Position numbers and translations under genes: made by a program | Source of the DNA: Flagellimonas yonaguniensis | Lineage (GTDB): Bacteria > Bacteroidota > Bacteroidia > Flavobacteriales > Flavobacteriaceae | Length of the DNA stretch: 64,000 nt | Assembly (NCBI RefSeq): GCF_029193885.1 | Contig: NZ_JARFVB010000001.1 | Coordinates: 868,001 to 932,000 of the forward strand | Direction: 5' to 3' | In this document: piece after piece, positions 35,199 through 44,149 of the stretch | Numbering within the stretch: position 1 is the stretch's first letter | Layout: each line of letters starts with the position of its first letter | Notes under the pieces: model-generated | The model's database searches: none | The model's input: only the letters and a program-made list of their open reading frames with translations | Told to the model about the DNA's origin: nothing

Positions 35199-35306
35199 CT
35201 ATCCATGTGGATACTTGCTTTTCAAATAATCGATGAGACCTAGTGATGGGGCATCCCCAATGTTAAGGATAGGTTTCACGGTAAATTGAATTTGGTTCAA
35301 AAACAT
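35199..35306 (-). CDS. Possible 35-residue protein or gene fragment
   Basis: An ATG-initiated frame on the minus strand (MFLNQIQFTVKP..., GDAPSLGLIDYLKSKYPHG) ends 57 bases before a terminator. Composition is protein-like, but there is no recognised domain. It may be the residual C-terminus of a lost gene. Confidence 0.25.
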   Translation of the reverse strand: MFLNQIQFTVKPILNIGDAPSLGLIDYLKSKYPHG

Positions 35307-35396
35307 AATGGTTGAGGGGGAAGCAAAAAGTAATATTGGACATTGGTTTATTGCGCATTAGGTTTCAAACCGCACTTTAATGGTATTTTTTTATGT

Positions 35397-36332
35397 TCAT
35401 TTAAGTCGGCTTTCCCATTTATTATCAATGTACTTCCAAGAGATGCTATCATTTTTCACCCGTATGACCATAAACCCTTCTTCATCATAATGTATACCAT
35501 CACCCCGATCATCTTTCCTTCTCCAGCTAGGCCTTCCGGCAACGGACCCGCCCGTGATGAAACGTGTCCTGTTCTGAAGGTTGATGTCTTCAACCCAGTG
35601 CATATGGCCCTGTAGGACCAATCTCAAATCATGCTTATGGAACAGCTTTAAAATCTCATCCCTATTATGAATCCAAAGTTCGTTGGGTACTTCTTTGATC
35701 TTGTTTTTTGGGTACCGTTGATTGTAAGTTGAAATAAGGGGGATGTGGGTGGATATGACTATTGGTGTATTGACATCCAATTGGGAGATGTCTTTTTTTA
35801 ACCATTCGAGCTGCTCATCATCAATTAAACCAATATATTTTTGATTCTTTTCTTCGATGGAGCACAATGATATAAAATGCCATCCCTTGTGGTCGAAGGA
35901 ATAAAATCTTTTTCCCAAATAACGCTCATACATTCCATATTTATAATCTGGATGATCTTTTTGGATATCACTTTCCTTATAAATCCCAAACAATTCATGG
36001 TTACCAATGGTGTTATGGACAGGTACATTGAACTGTTTTATAGTATTGCTATAGGTGTGGAACAATGAGTCTGAGCGATTGAAATTGCCCCTAAGTACAT
36101 CATACACCAAATCGCCCCCGGTAATCACAAAATCAATATTGAGTTTGTTGACCGTATCGATCACTTTTTGAAAGGCTTCCTGTGCCCCATGTTCGGGTTG
36201 CAGGTGGATATCGGTCACAAAGACAAAGGAAAAATCCTCTTGATCTTTATAAGTTGTGGCGGTTGGCGCAGTGTTTTGGGCATTAATGCCCAATTCAACA
36301 AATAGCAGTACTGATAAAAATAGGGCTCTCAT
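35397..36332 (-). CDS. Exported calcineurin-like metallophosphoesterase
   Basis: A 311-residue enzyme with a signal peptide (MRALF..., cleavage after INAQ, about residue 19). All metallophosphoesterase motifs are present in order: FVTDIHL (D, H), GGDLVYD, GNHE, STHIPL and GHMHW, which coordinate two metal ions for phosphomonoester or phosphodiester hydrolysis. The start is the ATG at 36332, four bases after the preceding gene's stop; the longer in-frame extension overlaps that gene and lacks a signal. It is the last gene of the second SusC/SusD locus. It acts in the periplasm or at the surface; the substrate is unknown. Confidence 0.88.
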   Translation of the reverse strand: MRALFLSVLLFVELGINAQNTAPTATTYKDQEDFSFVFVTDIHLQPEHGAQEAFQKVIDTVNKLNIDFVITGGDLVYDVLRGNFNRSDSLFHTYSNTIKQFNVPVHNTIGNHELFGIYKESDIQKDHPDYKYGMYERYLGKRFYSFDHKGWHFISLCSIEEKNQKYIGLIDDEQLEWLKKDISQLDVNTPIVISTHIPLISTYNQRYPKNKIKEVPNELWIHNRDEILKLFHKHDLRLVLQGHMHWVEDINLQNRTRFITGGSVAGRPSWRRKDDRGDGIHYDEEGFMVIRVKNDSISWKYIDNKWESRLK

Positions 36333-36336
36333 GGTT

Positions 36337-37689
36337 CTACTCTTTTTTTCTTTGAAGATATTTGATTCTATCCGCTTCATAGCTTTTGACCAGTTCCCTA
36401 TCATAGCGCTTTTCAAAATCCTTGGTGGGAACGAGGGATTCAGCGGGTAGGTTCGGAACTTCTTCAAACTGCAATTCACCATTTGATCTTTTGGTGATGG
36501 TAAACGCATCATATACATCACCCAAAACCGTTTTGGATACGTATTTCAATTGGTTTTCGGAAACATGTATTTCCTGATACAGTTGCATTGTGGTACCAGC
36601 ACGCTCGATCCAATCACTGAACTGTATCGCATTTTGATAGGGACCGGCAACGGACACTGCATAGATTGGAAAATCAGCTCCCATCCTACCCCTTGCGTAG
36701 AGATGTTCATGTCCGGTCAATACCATTGGTACCTTATATTTCTCCAACAGTGCCTTGATTTCAGGGAAACGGATATCGGGATTGCGATTTCTTGCCAAAC
36801 CCGCCATGGCGTGATGAAATGTCACGAATATCCAATCCCCATCGAACTCCTTGAGGACCTTTTCCAACCACACATAGGTTTCCTGTTGCTGGGCAGCTGT
36901 TATTTTGGCCGAAGTGTCCAATGAGATGATCCTGATATTGTTATAATCCACATAATAGGTTTGTTCCTCCTGTCCTTTGGGACCATTTTTAGGGAAGGCG
37001 AAGTTAAGGTTCCAAAGGGGTGTGATCTCTTTGGTCTCTTTGGCCACCCATGTATGCTCATGGTTCCCTGGTGTGGCCATAATAGGGATATTTTGAAAGG
37101 CCCATCCCCCAGCAGGGAAAAATTCATTCCAATTTTCGGTGTTCAGACCTCCCCTATGGATCAAGTCTCCGGCAAAGAGCATAAACTTAGCATCCGGGTT
37201 GGCCAAAACCGCTTGTCGCAAGGTTCTGCTTCCCAAGGAGTGGATGTAGCGCTGTACATCACCAAAATATAAAAACTTGAACGGTTCGTTCTGTCCCGTA
37301 GCTGTTTTAAATTCTGACCACTCAGACCATAGGTCCTTATTGCCAACACGATAAGAATACGGGGTATTCGGCTTTAAATTCTGAAGATTTACCGAATGAT
37401 AGTACCATATCCCATCCTCTGATGTATATGATCGGGAAATGGCTTGTACTTTTTTTATGTGCTCTTCAAAAAAAGGAGAGGCTGTGGCTTCCACATATTC
37501 AATATAACCTTTTGGTTCATCGGCTCGCGTCCTCCATGTGACCGCTTGACTGGTTTCTGGGGCAGTCTCCCATGACAGTTTGATATGATGGGGCAACTGT
37601 TCCAAAAGACTGTTGTTCTCTTTTATCTGTCCTTGACAATGGAAGGCAAGGATTAAAAACGGGATCACTAAAGCAATGCTTTTTTTCAT
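36337..37689 (-). CDS. Exported purple-acid-phosphatase-like metallophosphoesterase
   Basis: A 450-residue exported enzyme. After the signal peptide (cleavage near CQGQ, residue 21) comes a fibronectin-III-like N-terminal domain typical of purple acid phosphatases (HIKLSWETAPETSQAVTWRT...YSYRVG, about 35-120), then the catalytic domain with YFGDVQ, AGDLIHRGG, GNHEHTW, FHHAMAG and GHEHLYARG. These are the seven metal ligands of the PAP fold. A Lys/Arg-rich helical tail follows. It is cotranscribed with the second phosphoesterase and lies behind the SusD-like gene after a hairpin. Confidence 0.9.
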   Translation of the reverse strand: MKKSIALVIPFLILAFHCQGQIKENNSLLEQLPHHIKLSWETAPETSQAVTWRTRADEPKGYIEYVEATASPFFEEHIKKVQAISRSYTSEDGIWYYHSVNLQNLKPNTPYSYRVGNKDLWSEWSEFKTATGQNEPFKFLYFGDVQRYIHSLGSRTLRQAVLANPDAKFMLFAGDLIHRGGLNTENWNEFFPAGGWAFQNIPIMATPGNHEHTWVAKETKEITPLWNLNFAFPKNGPKGQEEQTYYVDYNNIRIISLDTSAKITAAQQQETYVWLEKVLKEFDGDWIFVTFHHAMAGLARNRNPDIRFPEIKALLEKYKVPMVLTGHEHLYARGRMGADFPIYAVSVAGPYQNAIQFSDWIERAGTTMQLYQEIHVSENQLKYVSKTVLGDVYDAFTITKRSNGELQFEEVPNLPAESLVPTKDFEKRYDRELVKSYEADRIKYLQRKKE

Positions 37690-37703
37690 TCTACTATGGG
37701 ATT

Positions 37704-37735
37704 AAAAGCCCCTACCTCTATAAGCAAGTAGGGGC
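37704..37735 (-). terminator. Hairpin (partial terminator) between SusD and the phosphoesterases
   Basis: GCCCCTAC (37708-37715) and GTAGGGGC (37728-37735) form a perfect stem; on the minus strand only TTTT follows. It may end part of the SusC/SusD transcripts or stabilise their 3' end while letting some transcription reach the two phosphoesterase genes. Confidence 0.6.
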
Positions 37736-37744
37736 ATTTGTACT

Positions 37745-39406
37745 TTAGAAGCCCGGATTTTGAGGCATCTCTTTCTCTAAATTGGAATCTATGACAGACT
37801 GTGGAATGGGAAGTAATATATCACGCTTCGGGTCAATGGTACTTGATCCGTGGTTGTTGTACTTCATGGTACGTTCGGCCCATTTGCCGGTTCGCAATAG
37901 GGTATACCTTCTGGGCTCTTCGGCCATCAGTTCCCGGGCACGTTCATCCAGTATAAAATCAATGTCAATATCACTTACCGTAATATTGGAAGCATGGCTT
38001 CTTGCCCTGAGGATGTTGATGGTATTGGCCGCAGCTCCTACATCCCCCAACTTAAATTCCGCCTCGGCTTTGAGCAGATAGGTGTCGGCGGCCCGAAGAT
38101 AGATCTGATCGTAAAACGATTCCCTGTTCCCAATGGGATCCACGGGGTCGGCCCAGTCATATTTTCTGCTGAAGGGCCATTCCTCAATACCGTTATGGTC
38201 ATCGGTGATATCCTCACTCCAATCCAAATAGATTTTATCCCCATAGTTTTTACCCTCGGGTAGGTTGTCGGCCGGGTAGGGGGCATTTCCTGCCGCGTCC
38301 CGGTAAGTGAAGGATTTTCGAATGGCATATTCAGAAAAGCGATCATCATTGGGGTCATCAAAATTGTCCAAGGCCCATTTGGTCAAGGAAGAGCGGCCAT
38401 TTCCATACCCGCCCCGGTCAGCAGTAACGGTCAAGTCCAGGTCACCACTCCTATACCTCGAGGTATGGTGCATTGCCATAATGGGATATTCCCCGCCACC
38501 AAGGACATTGTTCTTAAACTGGAAAACCCACAAGGCTTCTGAATTTCCTTCTTCACGATTGGTGTTCCCGGCCTTGAACATATCCATAAAGGCAATACCT
38601 GCCTGATCCACTTGCACGCCATAACGTTCGGTGATAAGGGCATAGGCGGGGTTGTTGACCACTTTGTTCGCCCAGAACAGTGTACTGTCCGGTTTGTTCA
38701 ATGTCAGATAGAGTTCCGCAAGATAGTGTTGCACTGCTCCTTTGGTGATTCTTCCGGTCAAGGAGCCCTCTTCAGGGATGATGGGTTCAGCAAAGAGAAG
38801 GTCTTTGACAACCTGCTGGCGTACCTCATTTACAGGGGTCCTTTCCCAATCTGTTCTGATGATTCCATCGCTTGATGGATTCAGGTTCAGTGGAACATCG
38901 CCCCAAAGATACGATAGATGGCGGTAGGCGAATGCCCTTGCTACCCTTGCTTCGGCAAGGATCAGGTTCCTGTTCTCAGTTTCACTCAATTCATTGCCAC
39001 TCCAATCGATATCCTCCCTTTCCTCGACATTTTTTATGATTTCATTGGACGAGTTGACAATTTCATATAGCCATAGAAAGACTCCTTCATATACATCATA
39101 ATCCGGCCTGTTTCTGGCAGTCCAATCCACCGATACCCGAGAGACCCCGTTGCCGCTGTGGTTGGCGGCAAACATATCGGTGCCGGACATGGTCACATCC
39201 GTTATAAGGGAAGAACTGGCATTCAATCCTTCCCGTTCATAGCGCATTAGGGAATAAAGACCATTTATTCCCGCTTCCAGCCCAGATAGATCAGAGTACA
39301 AATTCTCTGCATAAATCACATTGGGCGGATTTTCGTTCAACAGATCGTCACTGCAGCTGCTTATAAGCAATATTGAGCTTACAAGGCATGTTATTAGTTT
39401 TTTCAT
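37745..39406 (-). CDS. SusD/RagB-like outer-membrane lipoprotein (phosphoesterase locus)
   Basis: A 553-residue SusD-family protein with lipobox ISSC (Cys about residue 18). The N-terminal NPPNVIYAENLYSDLSGLEAGINGLYSLMR segment, the EARVARAFAYRHLSYLWGDVPL motif and the C-terminal LDERARELMAEEPRRYTLLRTGKW and DPKRDILLPIPQSVIDSN blocks are diagnostic. It forms the substrate-binding lid of the SusC transporter encoded 14 bases upstream. Ligand specificity is not readable; the locus enzymes suggest a phosphorylated substrate. Confidence 0.94.
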   Translation of the reverse strand: MKKLITCLVSSILLISSCSDDLLNENPPNVIYAENLYSDLSGLEAGINGLYSLMRYEREGLNASSSLITDVTMSGTDMFAANHSGNGVSRVSVDWTARNRPDYDVYEGVFLWLYEIVNSSNEIIKNVEEREDIDWSGNELSETENRNLILAEARVARAFAYRHLSYLWGDVPLNLNPSSDGIIRTDWERTPVNEVRQQVVKDLLFAEPIIPEEGSLTGRITKGAVQHYLAELYLTLNKPDSTLFWANKVVNNPAYALITERYGVQVDQAGIAFMDMFKAGNTNREEGNSEALWVFQFKNNVLGGGEYPIMAMHHTSRYRSGDLDLTVTADRGGYGNGRSSLTKWALDNFDDPNDDRFSEYAIRKSFTYRDAAGNAPYPADNLPEGKNYGDKIYLDWSEDITDDHNGIEEWPFSRKYDWADPVDPIGNRESFYDQIYLRAADTYLLKAEAEFKLGDVGAAANTINILRARSHASNITVSDIDIDFILDERARELMAEEPRRYTLLRTGKWAERTMKYNNHGSSTIDPKRDILLPIPQSVIDSNLEKEMPQNPGF

Positions 39407-39420
39407 TTTGTATTTTTTTC

Positions 39421-42400
39421 TTAAAATTCTAGTGTTAAACCAAAGGTGATCTCACGTTGGAGCGGTAGAATCCCGGCTTGGCTACTTGGGAGTTCCAGTT
39501 CCGGATCTCCGGCCGTCCAATCCGTAATGGTGAGCAGGTTTCTACCGGATGCAAACAATTGAAGTTTTTCCAATTTTATTTTCGACAGAACCTTTTTGGG
39601 AAAATTATAGGAGACCGTAATGTCCTTCAACCTGACAAAACTGGCATCCTCATAGATGGAACCCCCCTTTACCTGATCATTGTTCCTGAAATATTCATTG
39701 GTGGGATTGTCCGGGGTCCACCAGTTCTTTTTTAGGACATTTCGTCTAATTTCAGCAGCGGTATTGTCCCTCAACAGGTTGTTGTGCCTGGTTGCCCCGT
39801 GGGATCCTATAAAAAATACTTCCAAACCAAAGTTCTTATACTGAAATGCATTGCTCAATCCCCAAGTGTATTTAGGGTCTCTCTGCCCAATGATCTGGCG
39901 GTCCTTGTCATCCAGCACCCCATTATTGTCCACATCCTCTATCTTGGCATCACCGGGGACCCTGTCATATACAGCGGCCTCTTCCTCTTCCCCCAATTGC
40001 CAGACCCCGATCATCTTTTGGTCAAAGTTGACACGTATGGGTTCACCCACGAACCAGGCATTGGCCAAATCATTGATTTCTGACCCGTCTTCCTGTAGAT
40101 AACCATATAGGGAAACTATCTTATTTTTGTTGGTGGCAAAGTTTCCCGATATCTTCCAATTGAAGTCTTGGGTCACCCAGGGGACAACGGATAGGGATAG
40201 TTCCAGTCCCCGGGTTTGTGTTTCGCCGATGTTCTGGGTCACTTGGTTTATTCCATGAACGGATGAGATGGTCCTGTTCAACAATAGATCGGAGGTGTTG
40301 GTCTCATACAGGTTCAGATCACCGAAGACCCTGTTGTTGAAAAGTCCAAAATCCAATCCCAAATTATAGGTTTCACTGGACTCCCATCCCAAATCCTTAT
40401 CACCAATGACACTTGGAACATAACCTACCAAGGATTGTTCGCCGGACAAGGTGTTCCTGTCCCGCAACCTGGTGATCGATGAATAGGGATCGACTGCTTG
40501 GTTTCCATTGATGCCCCACGATAACCTTAGTTTTAATTGGTTTATGGTGGTCGAATTTTCCAAGAAAGGTTCCCTCGAAATGTTCCAGCCCAAGGCGACT
40601 GAGGGAAAAACACCCCATTTGTTATCCGGTCCAAAACCGGAAAAACCATCCCGTCTTCCGGTCAAGGTCAACAAATAGGTGTTGTTGAACGAATAATTAA
40701 GTCGCAACATTTGTGAAATGAGCGCGGTACGTTGGTAGTCGTTTTGGGATTCTATGGAAGAGGCTTGGGAAATTCCAAAATAGGTGAATTCGTCATTGGG
40801 AAAATTGATTGCCGTGAGTTCCTCAAAATACTGTTCGTTCTCTTCATAGCTATAGACCCCGGTAAGAAAAACATTGTGCTTGCCAAACTCTTTGTTGAAG
40901 GTCAGGATGTTCTCGACTACATTGTTTTTAAATTCCGTACTGGAAAGATATGCCTGGCCGGAGTTGGCTATACCTACCACCGTGTTGCTCCCGGCATAGG
41001 TTTTCCGTTCGGACCATCTTCTTCGTATCCCCGTGTTCAATCTATAATTAAGTCCTTTCAAAAATGGGAAGGTTACATTGATATAGTTGTTTGATACGAT
41101 TTGATTGGAATAATCCTCATCCTTATAATTTTCGGCCTCCAGGGGGTTTTCATCTGGAAATTCAGGCCATGGGAATAGATTGATGTCCCCATTTTCATCA
41201 AAAGGGTTGGCCAGAAGGGGGTTGATCTCAAAAACTGCTTCGTAATCAATATTGTATCCGCCCCGATCATCATAGGTAAACTGGCTTCGGGTCCCAAAAT
41301 CCAACCATTCCGTAATCTTGGTATCGATGTTCACCCTCCCCGAGATTCTTTGGTACTGATCTGTCACGGAAAGACCTTTTACATCCAAGAAATTGCCTCC
41401 AATGTAGTATTTGGTGTTGTCATTTCCGCCGGTCAGGGAAACGTTATGGGACTGGGTGTAACCGGTTCTTAGGGACAGATCTATCCAATCCGTTTCCAGT
41501 CCAGCCTCATAATTGGCGATTTCAGTGTCCGTCAATAATTCTGCATTACGGGTGGACTTGAAATCATAAAATTCCCTGCCTGTCAAGAAAACCGGAAGAT
41601 TGATGGGCTCTTGAATCCCAAATTTTCCTTGATAACTGATTTTGGCCTTCCCGGTTTTGCCTGCTTTGGTTGTTATCAGAATAACGCCGTTGGAACCCCT
41701 GGATCCATAAATGGCGGATGCGGATGCATCCTTCAAAACTTCCATTGAGGCAATGTCATTGACACTGATATCGTTCAAATCCCCATAATAGGGGACGCCG
41801 TCCAATACGATGAGAGGGTCGTTGCTTGCCAAAATGGAGTTGCGCCCCCTTACAATAATGGTTTGCTCCCCTACGGCCCCAGCAGTTGTTTGACGGATGG
41901 TGACCCCTGGTAGGGCACCCTGTAGCACCTGTGCAATATTTCTGTTGGGAACCAGATCCAATCGTTCTTGGGCCACGGAGGTGACCGATCCGGTGACATC
42001 GCTCTTTTTCTGGGTACCATATCCTACGACCACCACTTCATCCAATTTAGCGTTATCGGGAAGTAGTTTTACATTGATGGTCGTTTGATTCCCCACTTCG
42101 ATTTCTTGGGTCACATACCCAACAAATGAGAATAGTAGTATTGCATCGAGGCCATCAAGGGACAAGGAATAGTTGCCGTCAAAATCAGTGGTGGTACCCC
42201 GAGTGGTTCCTTTTACGGCAACAGTGGTGCCCAAAAGCGGCGTTCCAAGTTCATCAACTACTTTCCCTGTAATGGTGTATTGGATGATTTTGGTTTCGAT
42301 ACTCGGCTTACCCATAATGGGTAGGTCCTTTTTTTCTGTTAGGAATATTTGTCGATCAATAATGTTATATAAGGTTGAGGTATTCCCAAAGACTGTTTCC

Positions 42401-42690
42401 AAAACCTTCTCTATCAACTCCTCCTTTACGTTGATCGTTACTTGGCGATTTAGGTCGACGGCCTTTACTTTATAGACAAACCTGAATTCAGTGCTGTTTT
42501 CAATGTTATCAATAAGTTGTTCGACAGAGACATTGCTTAAATTCAACGTAAGTTTGGTTCGCTGTCCATAAGAAGTGTTCGCCTGCATTGTTAGCAGGGC
42601 AACGAACATGAACAGTGCACTAAGTTTCATTTTTAAATCAAATTTCAATAAGGGGTAGGGGCTTCTTGTATGGGTAAGAAGTTTTTTCAT
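39421..42690 (-). CDS. SusC-like TonB transporter with STN signalling domain
   Basis: A 1089-residue TonB-dependent transducer. A 20-residue basic extension precedes the signal peptide (core about 21-43). Next is an STN domain (about 47-122: LTLNLSNVSVEQLIDNIENS...), which in this class contacts a FecR anti-sigma factor, then a carboxypeptidase-like domain (about 133-210), the plug (DGVPYYGDLNDISVNDIASM, LKDASASAIYGSRGSNGVILITTK) and a 22-strand-type barrel ending in an aromatic strand. The upstream FecR and ECF sigma genes complete a trans-envelope switch that would induce the locus when ligand binds. Confidence 0.95.
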   Translation of the reverse strand: MKKLLTHTRSPYPLLKFDLKMKLSALFMFVALLTMQANTSYGQRTKLTLNLSNVSVEQLIDNIENSTEFRFVYKVKAVDLNRQVTINVKEELIEKVLETVFGNTSTLYNIIDRQIFLTEKKDLPIMGKPSIETKIIQYTITGKVVDELGTPLLGTTVAVKGTTRGTTTDFDGNYSLSLDGLDAILLFSFVGYVTQEIEVGNQTTINVKLLPDNAKLDEVVVVGYGTQKKSDVTGSVTSVAQERLDLVPNRNIAQVLQGALPGVTIRQTTAGAVGEQTIIVRGRNSILASNDPLIVLDGVPYYGDLNDISVNDIASMEVLKDASASAIYGSRGSNGVILITTKAGKTGKAKISYQGKFGIQEPINLPVFLTGREFYDFKSTRNAELLTDTEIANYEAGLETDWIDLSLRTGYTQSHNVSLTGGNDNTKYYIGGNFLDVKGLSVTDQYQRISGRVNIDTKITEWLDFGTRSQFTYDDRGGYNIDYEAVFEINPLLANPFDENGDINLFPWPEFPDENPLEAENYKDEDYSNQIVSNNYINVTFPFLKGLNYRLNTGIRRRWSERKTYAGSNTVVGIANSGQAYLSSTEFKNNVVENILTFNKEFGKHNVFLTGVYSYEENEQYFEELTAINFPNDEFTYFGISQASSIESQNDYQRTALISQMLRLNYSFNNTYLLTLTGRRDGFSGFGPDNKWGVFPSVALGWNISREPFLENSTTINQLKLRLSWGINGNQAVDPYSSITRLRDRNTLSGEQSLVGYVPSVIGDKDLGWESSETYNLGLDFGLFNNRVFGDLNLYETNTSDLLLNRTISSVHGINQVTQNIGETQTRGLELSLSVVPWVTQDFNWKISGNFATNKNKIVSLYGYLQEDGSEINDLANAWFVGEPIRVNFDQKMIGVWQLGEEEEAAVYDRVPGDAKIEDVDNNGVLDDKDRQIIGQRDPKYTWGLSNAFQYKNFGLEVFFIGSHGATRHNNLLRDNTAAEIRRNVLKKNWWTPDNPTNEYFRNNDQVKGGSIYEDASFVRLKDITVSYNFPKKVLSKIKLEKLQLFASGRNLLTITDWTAGDPELELPSSQAGILPLQREITFGLTLEF

Positions 42691-42741
42691 ACTTTTATAG
42701 TGTTAAATGTGGTTGTTCCTCTAATGATCACTGTAACCCAA

Positions 42742-42774
42742 TCGGGAAATGTGCGACCATTTTCCGATTTTTTT
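42742..42774 (+). terminator. Plus-strand terminator-like hairpin upstream of SusC
   Basis: TCGGGAAAT (42742-42750) pairs with ATTTTCCGA (42759-42767; one G-U), followed by T7 on the plus strand. The neighbouring genes are all minus-strand, and in that direction the stem has a C-A mismatch and no T tract, so the element terminates rightward transcription. Confidence 0.6.
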
Positions 42775-42863
42775 ATTTCTTAAGGTTTGAAGAAATAAAC
42801 CAGTGATTTTCTGTATTGGTAAAGTTTGGTTTCTATCTCATTGGCAATGTTGTTTTTAAGTTG

Positions 42864-43985
42864 TCAGTAAATAGTTATTTGGTTTTTATCGATTTCAAAT
42901 TCAATGCCATAAGTGGCTTTTAAATTTTCCAGGACTTTGATGAGGGGTTCATTTGTGAAGCTGGCATTGAATTTCTCCAATGACAATTTGTTATTGTTAT
43001 TGATGATGACCACGGCATAATGCCTTTCCAACTTTTTAAGGATGTTCTGGAATGTCATGTTCCTAAACACCAGGTCGCCTTCCATCCAAGATGTATAAAT
43101 CCCGGTGAGCACTTCCCTTGTATCAAAATCATGGGTCTTTTTGTTGTAACTTCCTTTAAAACCTGGTTTTAGCAGTATGGAACCCAAACCATGGGTAGCA
43201 CCCCTCAATTGTACGGAACCTTCAACTAAGACTACATCCGCCGTTTCGTCTTCCGGATAGGCATTGACGTTGAATTTTGTCCCGAGCACTTGTATGTTTA
43301 AGTTGTCCGCATTCACAATAAAGGGATGGGCAGAATCTTTTTGGACCTCCAAGAACACTTCTCCGGTCAGGAAGACACGTCGTTTCATGCCCTGTAAAAA
43401 TTTGACAGGGTATTTAAGGGAGGAACCGGAGTTTAAGCGGGCTTTGGTACCATCGGACAATAGAAGGTTGAATTTTTTGCCATAGGGAACCCTAAGGGTG
43501 TTGTACACCAATTCTTCGGAATCGGCTTCATTATCGTACACCAACTGATTTCCGTTCTGGTTCGCGATAATGTTCCCTTCCGTATTCTTTATGTTGATCG
43601 TGGCACCTTCCGAGATGAGTTTTGTACTCCCGTTTTCCATTTCTAAGGTAATGGAGTTTTCCCTTGGACCAAGAGGAACATTACTGCCCGTACGTATAAA
43701 AATTGTCTTGAAGAAATAACCTGAGCCCAACAGCAGGATTCCAATGGCTGCATATTTAAGAATTTCTTTTGTCCACAACCTTCTTTTGTCCTCTTTGTCC
43801 ATTTCCTTATGGATATTATCCAAAATGACTTTTTTTTGATCATCGGACCCCAAAGAACCCTCTACTTCTTCACCATCGTTCTTTTGAAAGCTGTTGTAAT
43901 ATCGCAAAAGAATTTTTTCTTCTTCGTGAGTGGTTTTTCCCGATAAGTGTTTTTCTATAAGATGTAAGAATTGTTCTTTATCCAT
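42864..43985 (-). CDS. FecR-family anti-sigma factor
   Basis: A 373-residue inner-membrane regulator. A cytoplasmic N-terminal helical region (1-75) that binds sigma is followed by one transmembrane helix (about 76-93) and a periplasmic FecR domain (VPYGKKFNLLLSDGTKARLNSGSSLKYPVKF...) and a C-terminal domain that contacts the STN domain of the TonB receptor. I start at the ATG at 43985; the longer in-frame reading would add 56 residues of non-protein-like sequence overlapping the sigma gene. It is encoded between the ECF sigma and the SusC gene. Confidence 0.9.
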   Translation of the reverse strand: MDKEQFLHLIEKHLSGKTTHEEEKILLRYYNSFQKNDGEEVEGSLGSDDQKKVILDNIHKEMDKEDKRRLWTKEILKYAAIGILLLGSGYFFKTIFIRTGSNVPLGPRENSITLEMENGSTKLISEGATINIKNTEGNIIANQNGNQLVYDNEADSEELVYNTLRVPYGKKFNLLLSDGTKARLNSGSSLKYPVKFLQGMKRRVFLTGEVFLEVQKDSAHPFIVNADNLNIQVLGTKFNVNAYPEDETADVVLVEGSVQLRGATHGLGSILLKPGFKGSYNKKTHDFDTREVLTGIYTSWMEGDLVFRNMTFQNILKKLERHYAVVIINNNNKLSLEKFNASFTNEPLIKVLENLKATYGIEFEIDKNQITIY

Positions 43986-44149
43986 TTTTATGCAATGATG
44001 CGCACCTTTTTTGTGCACTTTACTATATAGTGTCCCAAAACTTGTAGACCCCCGGGTCAATGACCCATTTTTTTGAAAAAAGTTATTTCCAAATTGCTCT
44101 CGACCCGTAAAAATGTTGAAAAGGTATTCTACTGCTATGGGAGTGATGG

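Larger units (their letters stand above)
34618..35396. other. 779-base gap with short open frames and a terminator
   Basis: No full gene is recognised. Short coding-like frames include a minus-strand 37-codon frame beginning MPGPIHKFRALKK near 35090 and a 35-residue minus frame at 35199-35306 (listed separately). The sequence upstream of the crp/fnr-like gene is very AT-rich and probably holds its promoter. The rest looks like degraded accessory DNA. Confidence 0.35.

Noticed and set aside
36333-36521. 63-residue N-terminal extension of the last phosphoesterase
   Set aside because: It overlaps the preceding gene and would bury the signal peptide that begins at the ATG at 36332.
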